Part shown: positions 34,817-44,099 of the stretch, piece after piece
Layout of the letters: each line of letters opens with the position of its first letter
Numbering within the stretch: the first letter of the stretch is position 1
Source: Polyangium fumosum
Lineage (GTDB): Bacteria > Myxococcota_A > Polyangia > Polyangiales > Polyangiaceae
Length of the DNA stretch: 64,000 bases
Assembly: GCF_005144585.1 (NCBI RefSeq)
Contig: NZ_SSMQ01000012.1
Location: forward strand, 156,018-220,017
Direction: 5' to 3'
Translations under genes and position numbers: made by a program
Notes under the pieces: generated by a model
Seen by the model: only the letters and a program-made list of their open reading frames with translations
Database searches by the model: none
What the model was told of the DNA's origin: nothing

Positions 34817-35831
34817 CGACCCATGCCAAGAGTGCTACGAGGGTCCTCCGGGGACGCTCGGCGTTGGAATCTGCAAGGCTGGGATACAATGCATGGACGC
34901 GTCCTACCCATGCATAGACGATGTCGTGCCGTCGCCGGAGGTATGCGACGGCCTGGACAACGACTGCGACGGCGTGGTGGACAACGGAGCTTTGGAGGGA
35001 GGACAGCCCTGCGTGGTCCCGGGGCAGTTCGGCGTATGCGCGCAGGGGGCGTCGACATGTGTCAACGGCCAGCTCGTCTGCGCGCAAGTCATGTTTCCAT
35101 CGGCGGAGCAATGCGACGGCCTGGACAACGACTGCGACGGCGCGGTGGACGACGGAGATCCCGGGGCATGGCAGCCCTGCGTGGTCCCGGGGCAGTTCGG
35201 CGTATGCGCGAAGGGGGCGACGAAATGTGTCAATGGTCAGCTCGTCTGCGCGCAGCTCGTCCAGCCGTCACCCGAGGCGTGCGACGCACTCGACAACGAT
35301 TGCAACAACGTCGTCGACGACAATCCTCCTGCGCTCTGCCCGGGCATCAGCGTTTGCTACAATGGCACGTGCCCCATCGTCATGTGTATCACCTGCGGAG
35401 CGCCGCCCTGCCCCCCCTGTGAACTAGGCGCGCCCTGCATGAAAGACGCGGAGTGCGCCAGTGGCATGTGTCATGCCGGCAAGTGCGTCGCCTCGATCAA
35501 CGGTTGTGATGTGATGACGGCCGTCGAGAAGACGACCGTCCCTTCCGTGGCAATCACGTTTCCCGGGCCCGGCCTCGTGTTCTCCCCGGCGTGCGTCAAG
35601 GTGAAGGCTGGGACGAACGTGACCTTTTCGGGGGATTTCTCCCTTTACCCGCTCGAAGGTGGGCACGTGGAGAATGGCGCCGTCATCCCCGCCGCCGCCG
35701 GGCCCTTCGTCCCCGCGACGAACGCTGGGACCTCGAAGACGTTCACGATGGGCAAGGCGGGGACGTTCCCGTACGTCTCGCCCGCCCACGCGAATGCCGG
35801 GATGATCGGGGCGGTCTTCGTGGTCCCCTGA
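34686..35831 (+). pseudogene. 3' half of the split lipoprotein gene (CDGxDNDCDG and cupredoxin-like)
   Basis: Continues the GGQGGA repeats to about 34816, then reads 381 codons in the frame restored by removing the element. After DPCQECYEG come three modules with CDGLDNDCDG-type calcium or metal-binding motifs (MopE-like) and VPGQFGVCAQGASTC-like disulphide segments, a short Cys-rich hinge, and a C-terminal cupredoxin-like domain (VKVKAGTNVTF ... GGHVENG ... YVSPAHANAGMIG). The usual copper-ligand Cys before PxH is Ser here. No signal peptide remains on this half. Translation from ATG 34893 is possible but the product would stay in the cytoplasm. It converges on the YceI gene with only 5 bp between stops. 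Confidence 0.88.
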
Positions 35832-35836
35832 GCGTG

Positions 35837-36496
35837 TTACTTCTTGCGCGGCGCCTTCAGCGTGAGCTTGAGCAGCACGTCGTCGCGGATGAGGTCGTCG
35901 GGCTTGCCCGCGATCGTGATGTTGAAATCCTTCCGGTTGATCGAGAACTCCGCGGTGCCCGTGGCGGCATCCGCCGCGATCGTGATCGTCACGGGGAACG
36001 TGATCGACTTCTTCACGCCGTGGAGGTCGAGATCCCCCGTGACCGTGTGCGTCGCGCCGTTCGTGCCGCCGGCCTTGATCTCCGTCGACGTGAACGTCGC
36101 CTTGGGGAATTTCTCGACGTCGAAGAAATCGGCGTTCTTCAGGTGCTTGTCGAGGTCGGCCGCGTCGGTCTTGACCGACGCCGTCTCGACCTCGAACGAG
36201 ATCCGGCCGCCCTCGGCCTTGCCGTCCGCGAGCGTGATCTTGCCGGCGATCTTCTCGAACTTGCCCTCGTGCTTGCCCGTGACCTTCGAGCCGATGAACC
36301 CGACCGTCGAGGCCGCGGCGTCGACGTCGAGCGTCTCGGTGGTCGCCGTGGTGGCGGCGGGCTTGGTCTCGGCCTGCGCCGACGAGGCCGGCGCGACCGT
36401 CGCCTTGGGCTTGTCCTTGGCCGGATCCTCGCAAGCCGCGAGGGAGAGCAGGGCGGGCACAGCGGCGGCGAGAACGACAAATCGAATCGTGCGCAT
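35837..36496 (-). CDS. YceI-like lipoprotein
   Basis: A 219-residue lipoprotein: signal with lipobox LSLAAC (Cys22), a Pro/Ala/Thr/Lys tether to about residue 52, and a YceI-type lipocalin-like domain (ETLDVDAAASTVGFIGSKV, HEGKFEKIAGKI, FFDVEKFPKATFTST, GDLDLHGVKKSITFPV, ISFEVE). YceI proteins bind long polyisoprenoid or amide lipids; several are periplasmic stress proteins. Start ATG 36496. It is divergent from a LysR-type regulator gene, which is the obvious candidate to control it. Confidence 0.88.
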   Translation of the reverse strand: MRTIRFVVLAAAVPALLSLAACEDPAKDKPKATVAPASSAQAETKPAATTATTETLDVDAAASTVGFIGSKVTGKHEGKFEKIAGKITLADGKAEGGRISFEVETASVKTDAADLDKHLKNADFFDVEKFPKATFTSTEIKAGGTNGATHTVTGDLDLHGVKKSITFPVTITIAADAATGTAEFSINRKDFNITIAGKPDDLIRDDVLLKLTLKAPRKK

Positions 36497-36582
36497 GGTC
36501 GGATCGTCCCTTCGGGGTGGTTTCGACGGCGTACCATGCGCCCCGAACGGCCGCTTGATTAGGGGGGCGGACCGGGTAACAC

Positions 36583-36600
36583 TGTTCGCCCAGGCGAACA
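36583..36600. promoter_or_regulatory. 18-bp inverted repeat before the LysR gene
   Basis: TGTTCGCC-CA-GGCGAACA, perfect 8-bp arms, ending 4 bp before the LysR ATG and lying in the 108-bp divergent gap with the YceI gene. Position overlapping the ribosome-binding region fits autorepression; a role in YceI control is possible. Inferred from symmetry. Confidence 0.6.
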
Positions 36601-36604
36601 ATCG

Positions 36605-37510
36605 ATGACGGCAGCGCTCGACGATGTGGTCTCCATGGCGGTCTTCGCGCGCGTCGTGGAGGCGCGCTCCTTCACGGGCGCGGCGGCGCTCCTCGGCCTG
36701 TCCAAATCGGTCGTGAGCGCGCGGATCTCGGGGCTGGAGGAGCGGCTCGGCGTGCGGCTCCTGCATCGTACCACGCGCCGCCTCTCGCTGACGGAGGAAG
36801 GCACGCGTCTCTACGAGACGTGCGCGCGGATCGTCTCGGCGGCGGACGAGGCGCAGGGCGTCCTGGAGAGCGCGTCGGCGGAGCCCGAGGGCCTCGTGCG
36901 CGTCACCGTACCGGTGGGCATTGGAATCCTGCAATTCCCGAGCATCCTGCGCGAGCTCCACGAGCGATATCCGCGGCTCGTGGTCGAGCTCTCCTTGTCG
37001 GAGCACCGCATCGACATCGTCGCGGAGGGCTTCGACGTGGCCCTTCGTGTCGCCGACACGCTCGAAGACTCGGCGCTCGTCGCGCGCCGCATCGGCGCCG
37101 TGCGCATGAACCTCTGCGCGTCGCCCGACTACCTCGCGCGCCGCGGAACGCCGGACTCTCCGCAGGATCTCGTGCACCACAATTGCCTGCGCCTCTCGCC
37201 GGTCCGGCGCGAATGGACCTTTCGATGCGGCCGCCGCACGCACCTCGTCGCCGTCTCGGGCAGCCTCATCACCGATAACATCGCCGTGCTCCGCCAGGCG
37301 ACGCTCGACGGGATCGGCGTCGCGCGGCTGCCGCGATCGTTCGTCGCGACGGACATCGAAGAGGGCCGGTTGCGGCGCGTCCTGCCGGAGCACGCGCTTG
37401 GCGAGACGAACGTCTTCGTGGTGCACCCGTACCACAGGCACATGCCGACGAAGGTGCGGGCCTTCGTGGATTACGTGGTCCAGCGGTTTCGCAGCGCGCG
37501 TGACGAATAG
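36605..37510 (+). CDS. LysR-family transcriptional regulator
   Basis: A 301-residue LTTR. The N-terminal winged HTH is clear (AVFARVVEARSFTGAAALLG, LSKSVVSARISGLEERLGVR, LLHRTTRRLSLTEEG). The effector domain from about residue 90 resembles the DNA-bending/LysR substrate domain of the CrgA/AaeR-like group (IDIVAEGFDVALRVADTLED). The effector is not predictable. A perfect inverted repeat lies directly upstream and the neighbouring divergent gene encodes a YceI-like lipoprotein, the likely target. Confidence 0.92.
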   Translation: MTAALDDVVSMAVFARVVEARSFTGAAALLGLSKSVVSARISGLEERLGVRLLHRTTRRLSLTEEGTRLYETCARIVSAADEAQGVLESASAEPEGLVRVTVPVGIGILQFPSILRELHERYPRLVVELSLSEHRIDIVAEGFDVALRVADTLEDSALVARRIGAVRMNLCASPDYLARRGTPDSPQDLVHHNCLRLSPVRREWTFRCGRRTHLVAVSGSLITDNIAVLRQATLDGIGVARLPRSFVATDIEEGRLRRVLPEHALGETNVFVVHPYHRHMPTKVRAFVDYVVQRFRSARDE

Positions 37511-37614
37511 AGGCGAGCGGGCTGGGGCGCACCCGGGGGCGCGGGAATGAGAAAAGGAGCGCTCCGAAGGGACATCTTGTCGCCCCTTGCCGCTGGCTTT
37601 ATCGTCGCTGCGCC

Positions 37615-38403
37615 ATGGCCTTCCCAAAATACCTTCTTCTTCCGCAGCTCCTCTCGTACGCCCTTCGCGCACCGCGTGATCCGGCGAAGGCGTGGGACCG
37701 CTTCTGGAGCGGCATCCGCCGGACGGGCCACCACGGGGAGGTGCTTTGGGACACGGAGGACGCCCGCGAAATCGAGGAGGTCACGAGACGCGTCTCCAGC
37801 CATTTCATCCCCGATCTCCCCGTGATCGACATCGGCTGTGGCAATGGCCGTTTCACGCGTCTCCTCGCCGCCCGGTTTTCCAAGGTCGTCGGGCTCGACG
37901 TTTCGAGCCACGCCATCGAGAAGGCGCATGCGGAGTCCGTCGGAATCACGAACCTCTCGTTCCACGTCGCCGACGTCAGCATGCCCTACGCGCTCCGATG
38001 GATCACGGACGAGCTCGGCGAGGCCAACGTCTTCATGCGCGGCGTCCTCCACGTCCTCGATCCGCAGCGCCGCGCCGTCGCGGTCGAGAACATGCGCGGC
38101 GCGCTCGGCCCGCGGGGCGTGCTTTATTTGTCGGAGAGCAGCATCGACGGCGATCCGCTCGATCACATGGTGCTCCAGGGCGCGACCCCGACATACCTGC
38201 CCGAGCCGGTGCGCAAGGTCGTCGCCGCCGGCGTGAGGCCACCCTCCCGCTTCGGCGACGCCGAGGTGCGCGAATACTTCCCCGGCGCCGCATGGGAGAT
38301 CCTGGAGAGCGGCCCCACGGTCATGTATACGCTTCCATTGCGAACACCTGACGAAATCGAGGCGCTCCCGAGTTATTTCGCGGTCGCGCGCCGTCGGGGA
38401 TGA
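37615..38403 (+). CDS. Class I SAM-dependent methyltransferase
   Basis: A 262-residue methyltransferase. The SAM-binding motif I is VIDIGCGNGRFTRLLA, followed by VVGLDVSSHAIEKAHAE and a motif near FHVADVSMP. The N-terminal 70 residues form helices that could shape the substrate site. The acceptor is unknown; small molecules are more likely than nucleic acids. It stands alone, 4 bp from the stop of the convergent monooxygenase gene. Confidence 0.85.
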   Translation: MAFPKYLLLPQLLSYALRAPRDPAKAWDRFWSGIRRTGHHGEVLWDTEDAREIEEVTRRVSSHFIPDLPVIDIGCGNGRFTRLLAARFSKVVGLDVSSHAIEKAHAESVGITNLSFHVADVSMPYALRWITDELGEANVFMRGVLHVLDPQRRAVAVENMRGALGPRGVLYLSESSIDGDPLDHMVLQGATPTYLPEPVRKVVAAGVRPPSRFGDAEVREYFPGAAWEILESGPTVMYTLPLRTPDEIEALPSYFAVARRRG

Positions 38404-38406
38404 GGC

Positions 38407-40662
38407 CTACTTCATTCGAGGCACGTAACGCTGCACCGAGACGTACTGGTTCGGCCACGGCATCACGTATCCCTGCTCCGCCGCCGCGTGCCGCGTCCAG
38501 TAAGGGTCGAACAGGTGCGCCCGCGCCAGCACGCAAAGATCCGCTCGTCCCGCGGCGATGATGCTGTTCACGTCGGCATAACTCTGGATGTTGCCCACGG
38601 TCATCGTCGGTACCTTCGCTTCGAGCCGCACGAGCTCGCTGAAGGGCGTCTGAAAGAGACGACCGTACACCGGCCTCGACGACGGATCCGTTTGGCCCGC
38701 CGATACATCCACGATGTCGACCCCGTGCTCCCGCAGCGCCGCGGCGAGCCGGATCACGTCCTCCGGCGTGATCCCGCCGGGCGCCCAGTCCGTCGCCGAG
38801 ATTCGCACGCTCGTCGGTTTGTCCTTGGGCCACGCCGCCCGCACCGCGTCGAAGATTTCGAGCGGGAAGCGCATGCGGTTTTCGATCGAGCCGCCGTAGG
38901 CGTCGGTCCTCCGGTTCGTGATCGGCGACAAGAAGCTCGCGAGCAAATACCCGTGGGCCATGTGCACCTCGACGAGGTCGAACCCCGCCTCGTCGGCCAT
39001 CTTCGTCGCCGTCACGAAATCGGCCTTCACGCGGTCCATGTCCTCGCGATCCATCGCGCGCGGCACGGGGCTCTTCGGCAGGTAGGGGATCGCGGACGCG
39101 GCGAGGAGCGGCCAGCCGCCCGATTCGAGTGGCTGATCCATGCCCTCCCACATTCGCTTCGTCGCGCCTTTTCGGCCCGCGTGGGCGATCTGCACGCCGA
39201 TCTTCGCCGTGGAGAATCGATGCACGAATTCGGTCACGCGCCGCCACGCGGGCACGTGGCTCGCGCGGTAGAGGCCCGTGCAGCCGGGCGTGATGCGGCC
39301 TTCGGGGCTCACGTCCGTCATTTCGGCGATCACGAGGCCCGCGCCGCCGACCGCGCGGCTGCCGAGGTGCACGAGGTGCCAATCGTTCGGCGCGCCGTCC
39401 TCCGCCGAATACTGGCACATCGGCGAGACCACCACGCGGTTGTCGAGGAGGAGCTTGCCGAGCCGGTACGGCGTGAACATCGGCGGCGGCGGCTCCTTGC
39501 TCTCGATCCGCACGCCCGATTGCGCCTCCGCTTCCTTCGCGACCCACGTGTCGACCGCGCGCACGAGCGCCGGATCCCGCACCTTCAGGTTTTCGTGCGT
39601 CACGCGCAGGCTGCGCGTCAGCATGCTGAAGTTGAACTGCAGCGGGTCGAGATCCATGTATCGCTCGGTGTTCTCGAACCACTCCAGGCTCACCTGCGCC
39701 GCGCGCTGGAGCGTCTCCACCTTCGGCCGCCGATCCGCCTCGTACGCGGCGAGCGCGTCGGACAGGCGCGCGTGCCCGTCGAGCGCGTCCGCCAGGCTGA
39801 TCGCGTCCTCCAGCGCGAGCTTCGTCCCCGAACCGATGGAGAAATGCGCCGTATGCACGGCGTCCCCCACGAGCACCACGTTTTCCCAGGAAAACCGCTC
39901 GTTGTGCACGGTGGGAAAGCTGCGCCAGACGCTCTTGTTCTTGAGCAGCCGGTGCCCGGCGAGCCGCGGCGCGAAGAGCTTCTCGCAATACGCGAGCGTC
40001 TCGTCCTCGGTCGCCTGATCGAGCCCGGCGCGGCGCCACGTCTCCTCGCGGCACTCCACGATGAACGTCGATCGTTCGGCCTCGTAGCGATAGGCGTGCA
40101 CCCGGAAGAGGCCGTGCTCGTTCGCGTCGAAGTAAAACGTGAACGCGTCGAACGGGAACGTCGTGCCGAGCCAGACGAAGCGGTTCGGCCGGCCGTCGAC
40201 GCGCGTGCCGAAGTGCGGCTGGTAGCGGCTCCGCACCGCGCTGTTCACGCCGTCCGCCGCGATCACGAGATCACTCGTGCGCCGGATCGCGTCGAAGTCC
40301 GTGGCCTCGTGCTCGAAGCTGAGGACGACGCCGAGCTCCTCGGCGCGGGCCTGCAAGATGGCGAGAAGGCGATGGCGGGAGAGGCCGCTGAAGCCGTGCC
40401 CGGTCGAGACGAGCCGCTCGCCGCGGACGAACGTGTGGATGTCGTCCCAGTGCGAGAGGCTCTGCCGGATCGCGTCGTACACGGGCCGATCGACGCCCTC
40501 CAGGTTGTCGAGCGTCGCGTCGGAGAACACGACGCCGAAGCCGAACGTGTCGTCCGGCCGGTTGCGCTCGAGCACCACCACCTCGCGCGAGGGATCGCGC
40601 TTCTTGGCCAGGATGGCGAGGTAGAGGCCGCTGGGTCCGCCGCCGATGCACGTGATCTTCAA
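38407..40662 (-). CDS. FAD monooxygenase - Old Yellow Enzyme fusion (salicylyl/anthraniloyl-CoA type)
   Basis: A 751-residue fusion. Residues 1 to about 380 form an aromatic hydroxylase with dinucleotide motif [17 protein letters not shown]-motif region [15 protein letters not shown] and [21 protein letters not shown]. From about residue 395 an Old Yellow Enzyme/NADH:flavin oxidoreductase domain follows ([47 protein letters not shown]). Same order and length as anthraniloyl-CoA monooxygenase/reductase and salicylyl-CoA 5-hydroxylase. Start is TTG 40662, with GGAGG 7 bp upstream. No CoA ligase or thioesterase of the pathway lies nearby, so its substrate is inferred from family only. Confidence 0.88.
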   Translation of the reverse strand: MKITCIGGGPSGLYLAILAKKRDPSREVVVLERNRPDDTFGFGVVFSDATLDNLEGVDRPVYDAIRQSLSHWDDIHTFVRGERLVSTGHGFSGLSRHRLLAILQARAEELGVVLSFEHEATDFDAIRRTSDLVIAADGVNSAVRSRYQPHFGTRVDGRPNRFVWLGTTFPFDAFTFYFDANEHGLFRVHAYRYEAERSTFIVECREETWRRAGLDQATEDETLAYCEKLFAPRLAGHRLLKNKSVWRSFPTVHNERFSWENVVLVGDAVHTAHFSIGSGTKLALEDAISLADALDGHARLSDALAAYEADRRPKVETLQRAAQVSLEWFENTERYMDLDPLQFNFSMLTRSLRVTHENLKVRDPALVRAVDTWVAKEAEAQSGVRIESKEPPPPMFTPYRLGKLLLDNRVVVSPMCQYSAEDGAPNDWHLVHLGSRAVGGAGLVIAEMTDVSPEGRITPGCTGLYRASHVPAWRRVTEFVHRFSTAKIGVQIAHAGRKGATKRMWEGMDQPLESGGWPLLAASAIPYLPKSPVPRAMDREDMDRVKADFVTATKMADEAGFDLVEVHMAHGYLLASFLSPITNRRTDAYGGSIENRMRFPLEIFDAVRAAWPKDKPTSVRISATDWAPGGITPEDVIRLAAALREHGVDIVDVSAGQTDPSSRPVYGRLFQTPFSELVRLEAKVPTMTVGNIQSYADVNSIIAAGRADLCVLARAHLFDPYWTRHAAAEQGYVMPWPNQYVSVQRYVPRMK

Positions 40663-40740
40663 CGTCGATCCTCCGGTTCCTGCGCGGAGGGGAGACCACG
40701 ATGGCGAAGGCGTCAAGGGGTATGGTACACGCTGGAGGGC

Positions 40741-42105
40741 ATGACTCGCTTCGCCGCGCTCGCCTTCCCGCTTGCCGCGCAGTTGGCCTCATGCGCGTCG
40801 GCTCCGACCGAGCAGACCCGCGGAAACCCCGCGCTGTCGCCGCGGGAGCCCGCGGCCGCGGAGGTGCCCAAGCCCGCGGCCCGCGCGCCCTCGCCGCTCG
40901 TCCGCGTGGCGGCGCCGGACAAACTCCCCGCGAACCTCGTGATCGACGGCAACGTCGCCGAGTGGGGGTCCCTTCTGCCGCCCCCGCCCGCGGAGAAACC
41001 GCCTTCGGCCGATCCGAATCCGCGTGACGCGCCCTCGCATCTGGCCTTTGCGCTCACGAGGGACGGCGCGTTCGTCGCGGCGGACCTCGCCGAGCTCTCG
41101 AAAGACGGGATCTGGCTCGCCTTTGGGTTTCCGCCGTCGGCGCCCGCTCCCTCCGGCGGCGTGGAGGCGCACGAGGCGCGATTCGAGCGGATGTTCCGGC
41201 TCGACAAGAGGGGCCTTTTCCAGGTGAACGAGGGCGGCGCGCTCGTCCCGGTCCCGGGCTCCGTCGCGTCCATGGCATTCACGGCGCGTGGAATGACGAT
41301 CGAGGCGCGGATCCCTGTCGCGGCGTATCCCCGCGCGTCGGCCGCGCCGATCCCCGAGGTTCTCGTCCGCGCCATTGCGGCATCGACCCCCACGCCCCCG
41401 AAGGCCTCCGGCGACGATCGAATCCGCGTCGCCGCGCCCGAGCCCGTCGCATTCGAGCCACACGCCGATCTCCGCGCCGCCGTCTATCGGCAGAACCTCG
41501 CCGAGCGTCGACCGTTTGGCCTCTCGTATTCCCCCGCGGCCCCCGACCTTCTCGAAACGGCCCGCCACCCAGGCAAGGACACCTCCTCCGTCGTGACGTC
41601 GGAGCACCCTCTTTACGTGCCCGAACGAAAGCTCGGCGAGGTCGAGATCGGCTTTTCGAATGCCGTGTTGCCCTCCGTCGCCGTCTTCAAGGGGGGCGAG
41701 TTCGTGGATCTCCTCGACGTCGCGGACATCGGAGAAGAGCCGATGGGCATCGTCGAACGAAACAAGCAGATCCACGTCTTCAGTTATTCGCAGACGGACA
41801 CGCTCGACACGGCGGGCACCCAGGCAGGATGGTCGGTCCTCGCCGTGGGCGAGGACGGCTCCGTTTCGTATCCGTTCAACGGGGAGACGGGGGTCGGCCG
41901 CTGGGAGAAGGTCTACGAGATCCATTCGGACAAATTCGATTGGTTCGGGATGCGAGGCGTGCCTCGCGAGTATGCGGACGAGGAGACGCCGCGGCCCATC
42001 GAGATTCTGTGGCGGTTCGACAAGCCGTTTGGCGGCTACATGCCGACGACGCGCCCGCTCACCACGCTGCCGGCCCCGAGGCCGAAGCCGAAGAAGAAGC
42101 CTTGA
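40741..42105 (+). CDS. Lipoprotein with CBM9-like N-terminal region
   Basis: A 454-residue lipoprotein; lipobox ending LASC (Cys18) followed by a Pro/Ala/Glu tether. Residues about 65-220 ([36 protein letters not shown]) resemble CBM9-like beta-sandwiches, with the typical IDG..EW start. The rest is of unknown fold, ending in a proline/lysine-rich tail KPKKKP. The much longer frame open upstream is the antisense shadow of the monooxygenase gene. Function not recognised. Confidence 0.7.
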   Translation: MTRFAALAFPLAAQLASCASAPTEQTRGNPALSPREPAAAEVPKPAARAPSPLVRVAAPDKLPANLVIDGNVAEWGSLLPPPPAEKPPSADPNPRDAPSHLAFALTRDGAFVAADLAELSKDGIWLAFGFPPSAPAPSGGVEAHEARFERMFRLDKRGLFQVNEGGALVPVPGSVASMAFTARGMTIEARIPVAAYPRASAAPIPEVLVRAIAASTPTPPKASGDDRIRVAAPEPVAFEPHADLRAAVYRQNLAERRPFGLSYSPAAPDLLETARHPGKDTSSVVTSEHPLYVPERKLGEVEIGFSNAVLPSVAVFKGGEFVDLLDVADIGEEPMGIVERNKQIHVFSYSQTDTLDTAGTQAGWSVLAVGEDGSVSYPFNGETGVGRWEKVYEIHSDKFDWFGMRGVPREYADEETPRPIEILWRFDKPFGGYMPTTRPLTTLPAPRPKPKKKP

Positions 42106-42163
42106 TCCGAGGGTCGGACCGCAGGCCTTGCAGCCCCGGCGCTCCTACGCCATCCTGCCGGCC

Positions 42164-42742
42164 ATGAACGGATCGCCCCGCCTCCTCCCGCTCCTCGTGA
42201 TCGCCGCGCTCGGCCTCGCGGCGTGCAAGGATGACAAACCCGCCTCCACGAAGGCCGATCCGGCCGCCGCAGGCGCGAACCCCCACGCGGTCGATGAATC
42301 GAAGCCGCTCGAAGTGGGGGACGCCGCGCCCGACGTCACGCTGAAGCTCGACGACGGCAAAGAGGTCAAGCTGTCGAGCCTGAAGGGCAAGCAGGTCCTC
42401 GTGTATTTCTACCCGAAGGACGATACGCCGGGGTGCACCATCGAGGCGCAAGGCCTGCGCGACGGCTGGGCCGACATCCAGGCCGCCGGGCTCGAGGTGT
42501 ATGGCGTCTCGACACAGGACGCCGAGAGCCACAAGGCGTTCATCGACAAATACAAGCTGCCGTTCCCGCTCGTCGTGGATACGGACGCCGCCGTGGCGAA
42601 GGCGTTCCGTGTGCCGCTGCGCCTCTCGTTCGCCGCGCGGCAATCGTTCCTGATTGGCAAAGACGGGAAGATCAAGCACGTCTGGCTCGAGGTGGACCCG
42701 AAGGAGCACGCCTCGACCGTGATCGCCGCCGCGAAGAGCTGA
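42164..42742 (+). CDS. Peroxiredoxin (Bcp/AhpC-TSA type) lipoprotein
   Basis: A 192-residue thiol peroxidase with an N-terminal lipoprotein signal (ALGLAAC, Cys21) and tether, so it works at the outside of the cytoplasmic membrane or in the periplasm. The peroxiredoxin core is clear: FYPKDDTPGCTIEAQGLRD holds the peroxidatic Cys (TPGCT); the resolving Cys found in many Bcp proteins five residues on is absent (EAQGL), so it would be a 1-Cys type. It ends at a strong hairpin terminator. Confidence 0.9.
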   Translation: MNGSPRLLPLLVIAALGLAACKDDKPASTKADPAAAGANPHAVDESKPLEVGDAAPDVTLKLDDGKEVKLSSLKGKQVLVYFYPKDDTPGCTIEAQGLRDGWADIQAAGLEVYGVSTQDAESHKAFIDKYKLPFPLVVDTDAAVAKAFRVPLRLSFAARQSFLIGKDGKIKHVWLEVDPKEHASTVIAAAKS

Positions 42743-42745
42743 GCG

Positions 42746-42783
42746 AACAAGGGGGCCCGGCACGCGCCGAGCCCCCTTTGTTC
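42746..42783. terminator. Hairpin between convergent genes
   Basis: AACAAGGGGGCCCGGC pairs with GCCGAGCCCCCTTTGTT around a 4-base loop, with one mismatch and one bulge. It lies just after the peroxiredoxin stop and before the end of the convergent lipoprotein gene, so it may serve both strands. Confidence 0.75.
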
Positions 42784-42809
42784 ATTTGGGGTTTTCCCGT
42801 CGGATCAGA

Positions 42810-43946
42810 TCACTCCTTCGGCGCGCCGTTCTTCGCGAGATCGTCGAGCGCCGCCTTGAAGTCCGCGGGCACGTCCGCGAGCGCGGGCACGCCGAGCTCG
42901 GACAACGACGCCTGGAACAGGCCGCAGCTCGCGAGGTCACCCTCGGAGGCCGCGCTGTCCTCCGTGCCGTTCGTCGAGGTCTTGAACGACAGATAGCTCT
43001 GCGCGAGCGCGTCGTCCCAGCACTCGATCGCGTCCGCCACCTGGCCCGACGCGAGATCCCCGCCGGACGCCCGCGCCTCGGCGCGGCCCTTTCCTTCGTT
43101 CACGAACGCGAGGCGCACGCCGACATCCTCGGGCTTCGCCATCGCGGGATCCTCGTGCACGTCGAACGTGCTCTTCCAGTCGACGAAATCGACCTTGTTC
43201 GCGCCGTCGTCGACGCGGCCGTAGAGGTAATCGAGATCCGCGGGCATCGCGCCGGGTTCGTCCTTGGACACGAAGCCGCGCAGGGCCGCGAAGACGAGCG
43301 TCAGATCGCCCTTGTCCGTCGCGTCCTTGCCATAGACGGCCACGAAGCGGCCGCGGTCCATCGGCATGTTCGCGCCGTTCGGGTTGTTCGCCTGCTCGAA
43401 TGCAGCATTCGCCTCGAAATCGATGAGCGTGATGCCGGAGCCGTGATCCTTCGTGTCGGGATCCGGGTTCGCGCCGCCCCAGAGGATCGGCACGAGGCCC
43501 GCGACGTCGTTGTCCTTGCCGCGGAGGATCGCGTAATGGTAGCGGAAGTCCTGCCCCTCGCCCGCGTCCTTGATGTACGCGGCGATCGTCCCGAACCCGT
43601 TTTCGTTCTTGTACGGGCCCCAGAAGAACTCCTTCGTGTCGCTGTTGTAGACCGTGGGCTCGATGCTCACGATGAGCTCCAGCCCCGTGAGGATGTACTC
43701 GATCGAGCCATTGATCCCGAGCACGATCTCCGCCGAGCCGGACGGATAGAGCGCCGGATCGCCGATCTTCGCCCCGCTCGAGGCCTTTGGCGAGGAAGCC
43801 ATGATCTGCGCCTCGCTGGGGATGGCCGCGCGGTATTGCGCGAGCAGCGAGGAATCGATCGCGTCCCCCCCACCGCCGTCGCTGCCGCCGCAGCCCACGA
43901 TGCCCACGGACAGCGCAATGCCAGCGTACTTCGCAAGTGCCTTCAT
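42810..43946 (-). CDS. Lipoprotein of unknown function
   Basis: A 378-residue lipoprotein from ATG 43946 (GAGGGGAA upstream), lipobox VGIVGC (Cys19), then GGSDGGGGD. The mature part is soluble, rich in Asp, Ala, Gly and aromatic residues with two cysteines near the end. No domain recognised. Probably a cell-surface protein; alone, facing the peroxiredoxin gene across a terminator. Confidence 0.7.
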   Translation of the reverse strand: MKALAKYAGIALSVGIVGCGGSDGGGGDAIDSSLLAQYRAAIPSEAQIMASSPKASSGAKIGDPALYPSGSAEIVLGINGSIEYILTGLELIVSIEPTVYNSDTKEFFWGPYKNENGFGTIAAYIKDAGEGQDFRYHYAILRGKDNDVAGLVPILWGGANPDPDTKDHGSGITLIDFEANAAFEQANNPNGANMPMDRGRFVAVYGKDATDKGDLTLVFAALRGFVSKDEPGAMPADLDYLYGRVDDGANKVDFVDWKSTFDVHEDPAMAKPEDVGVRLAFVNEGKGRAEARASGGDLASGQVADAIECWDDALAQSYLSFKTSTNGTEDSAASEGDLASCGLFQASLSELGVPALADVPADFKAALDDLAKNGAPKE

Positions 43947-44099
43947 GTCGTCGTTCCCCTCGTTAAGAAAATGCCGGCGCACGTGCGCCAGGATGGTCAG
44001 AAAATCGCGAATGCGGACCCCTGTCAAGCCCCCGAGAAGGAGCGGGTCATGGCGCCTTCGCGAGGACGTTCCTGTTTACGTGGGAGGGGGCGTTTCGGA

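Noticed and set aside
38488..40740. Upstream 751 codons of the frame ending at 42105
   Set aside because: Antisense shadow of the flavin monooxygenase fusion; the lipoprotein signal at 40741 gives a clear start.
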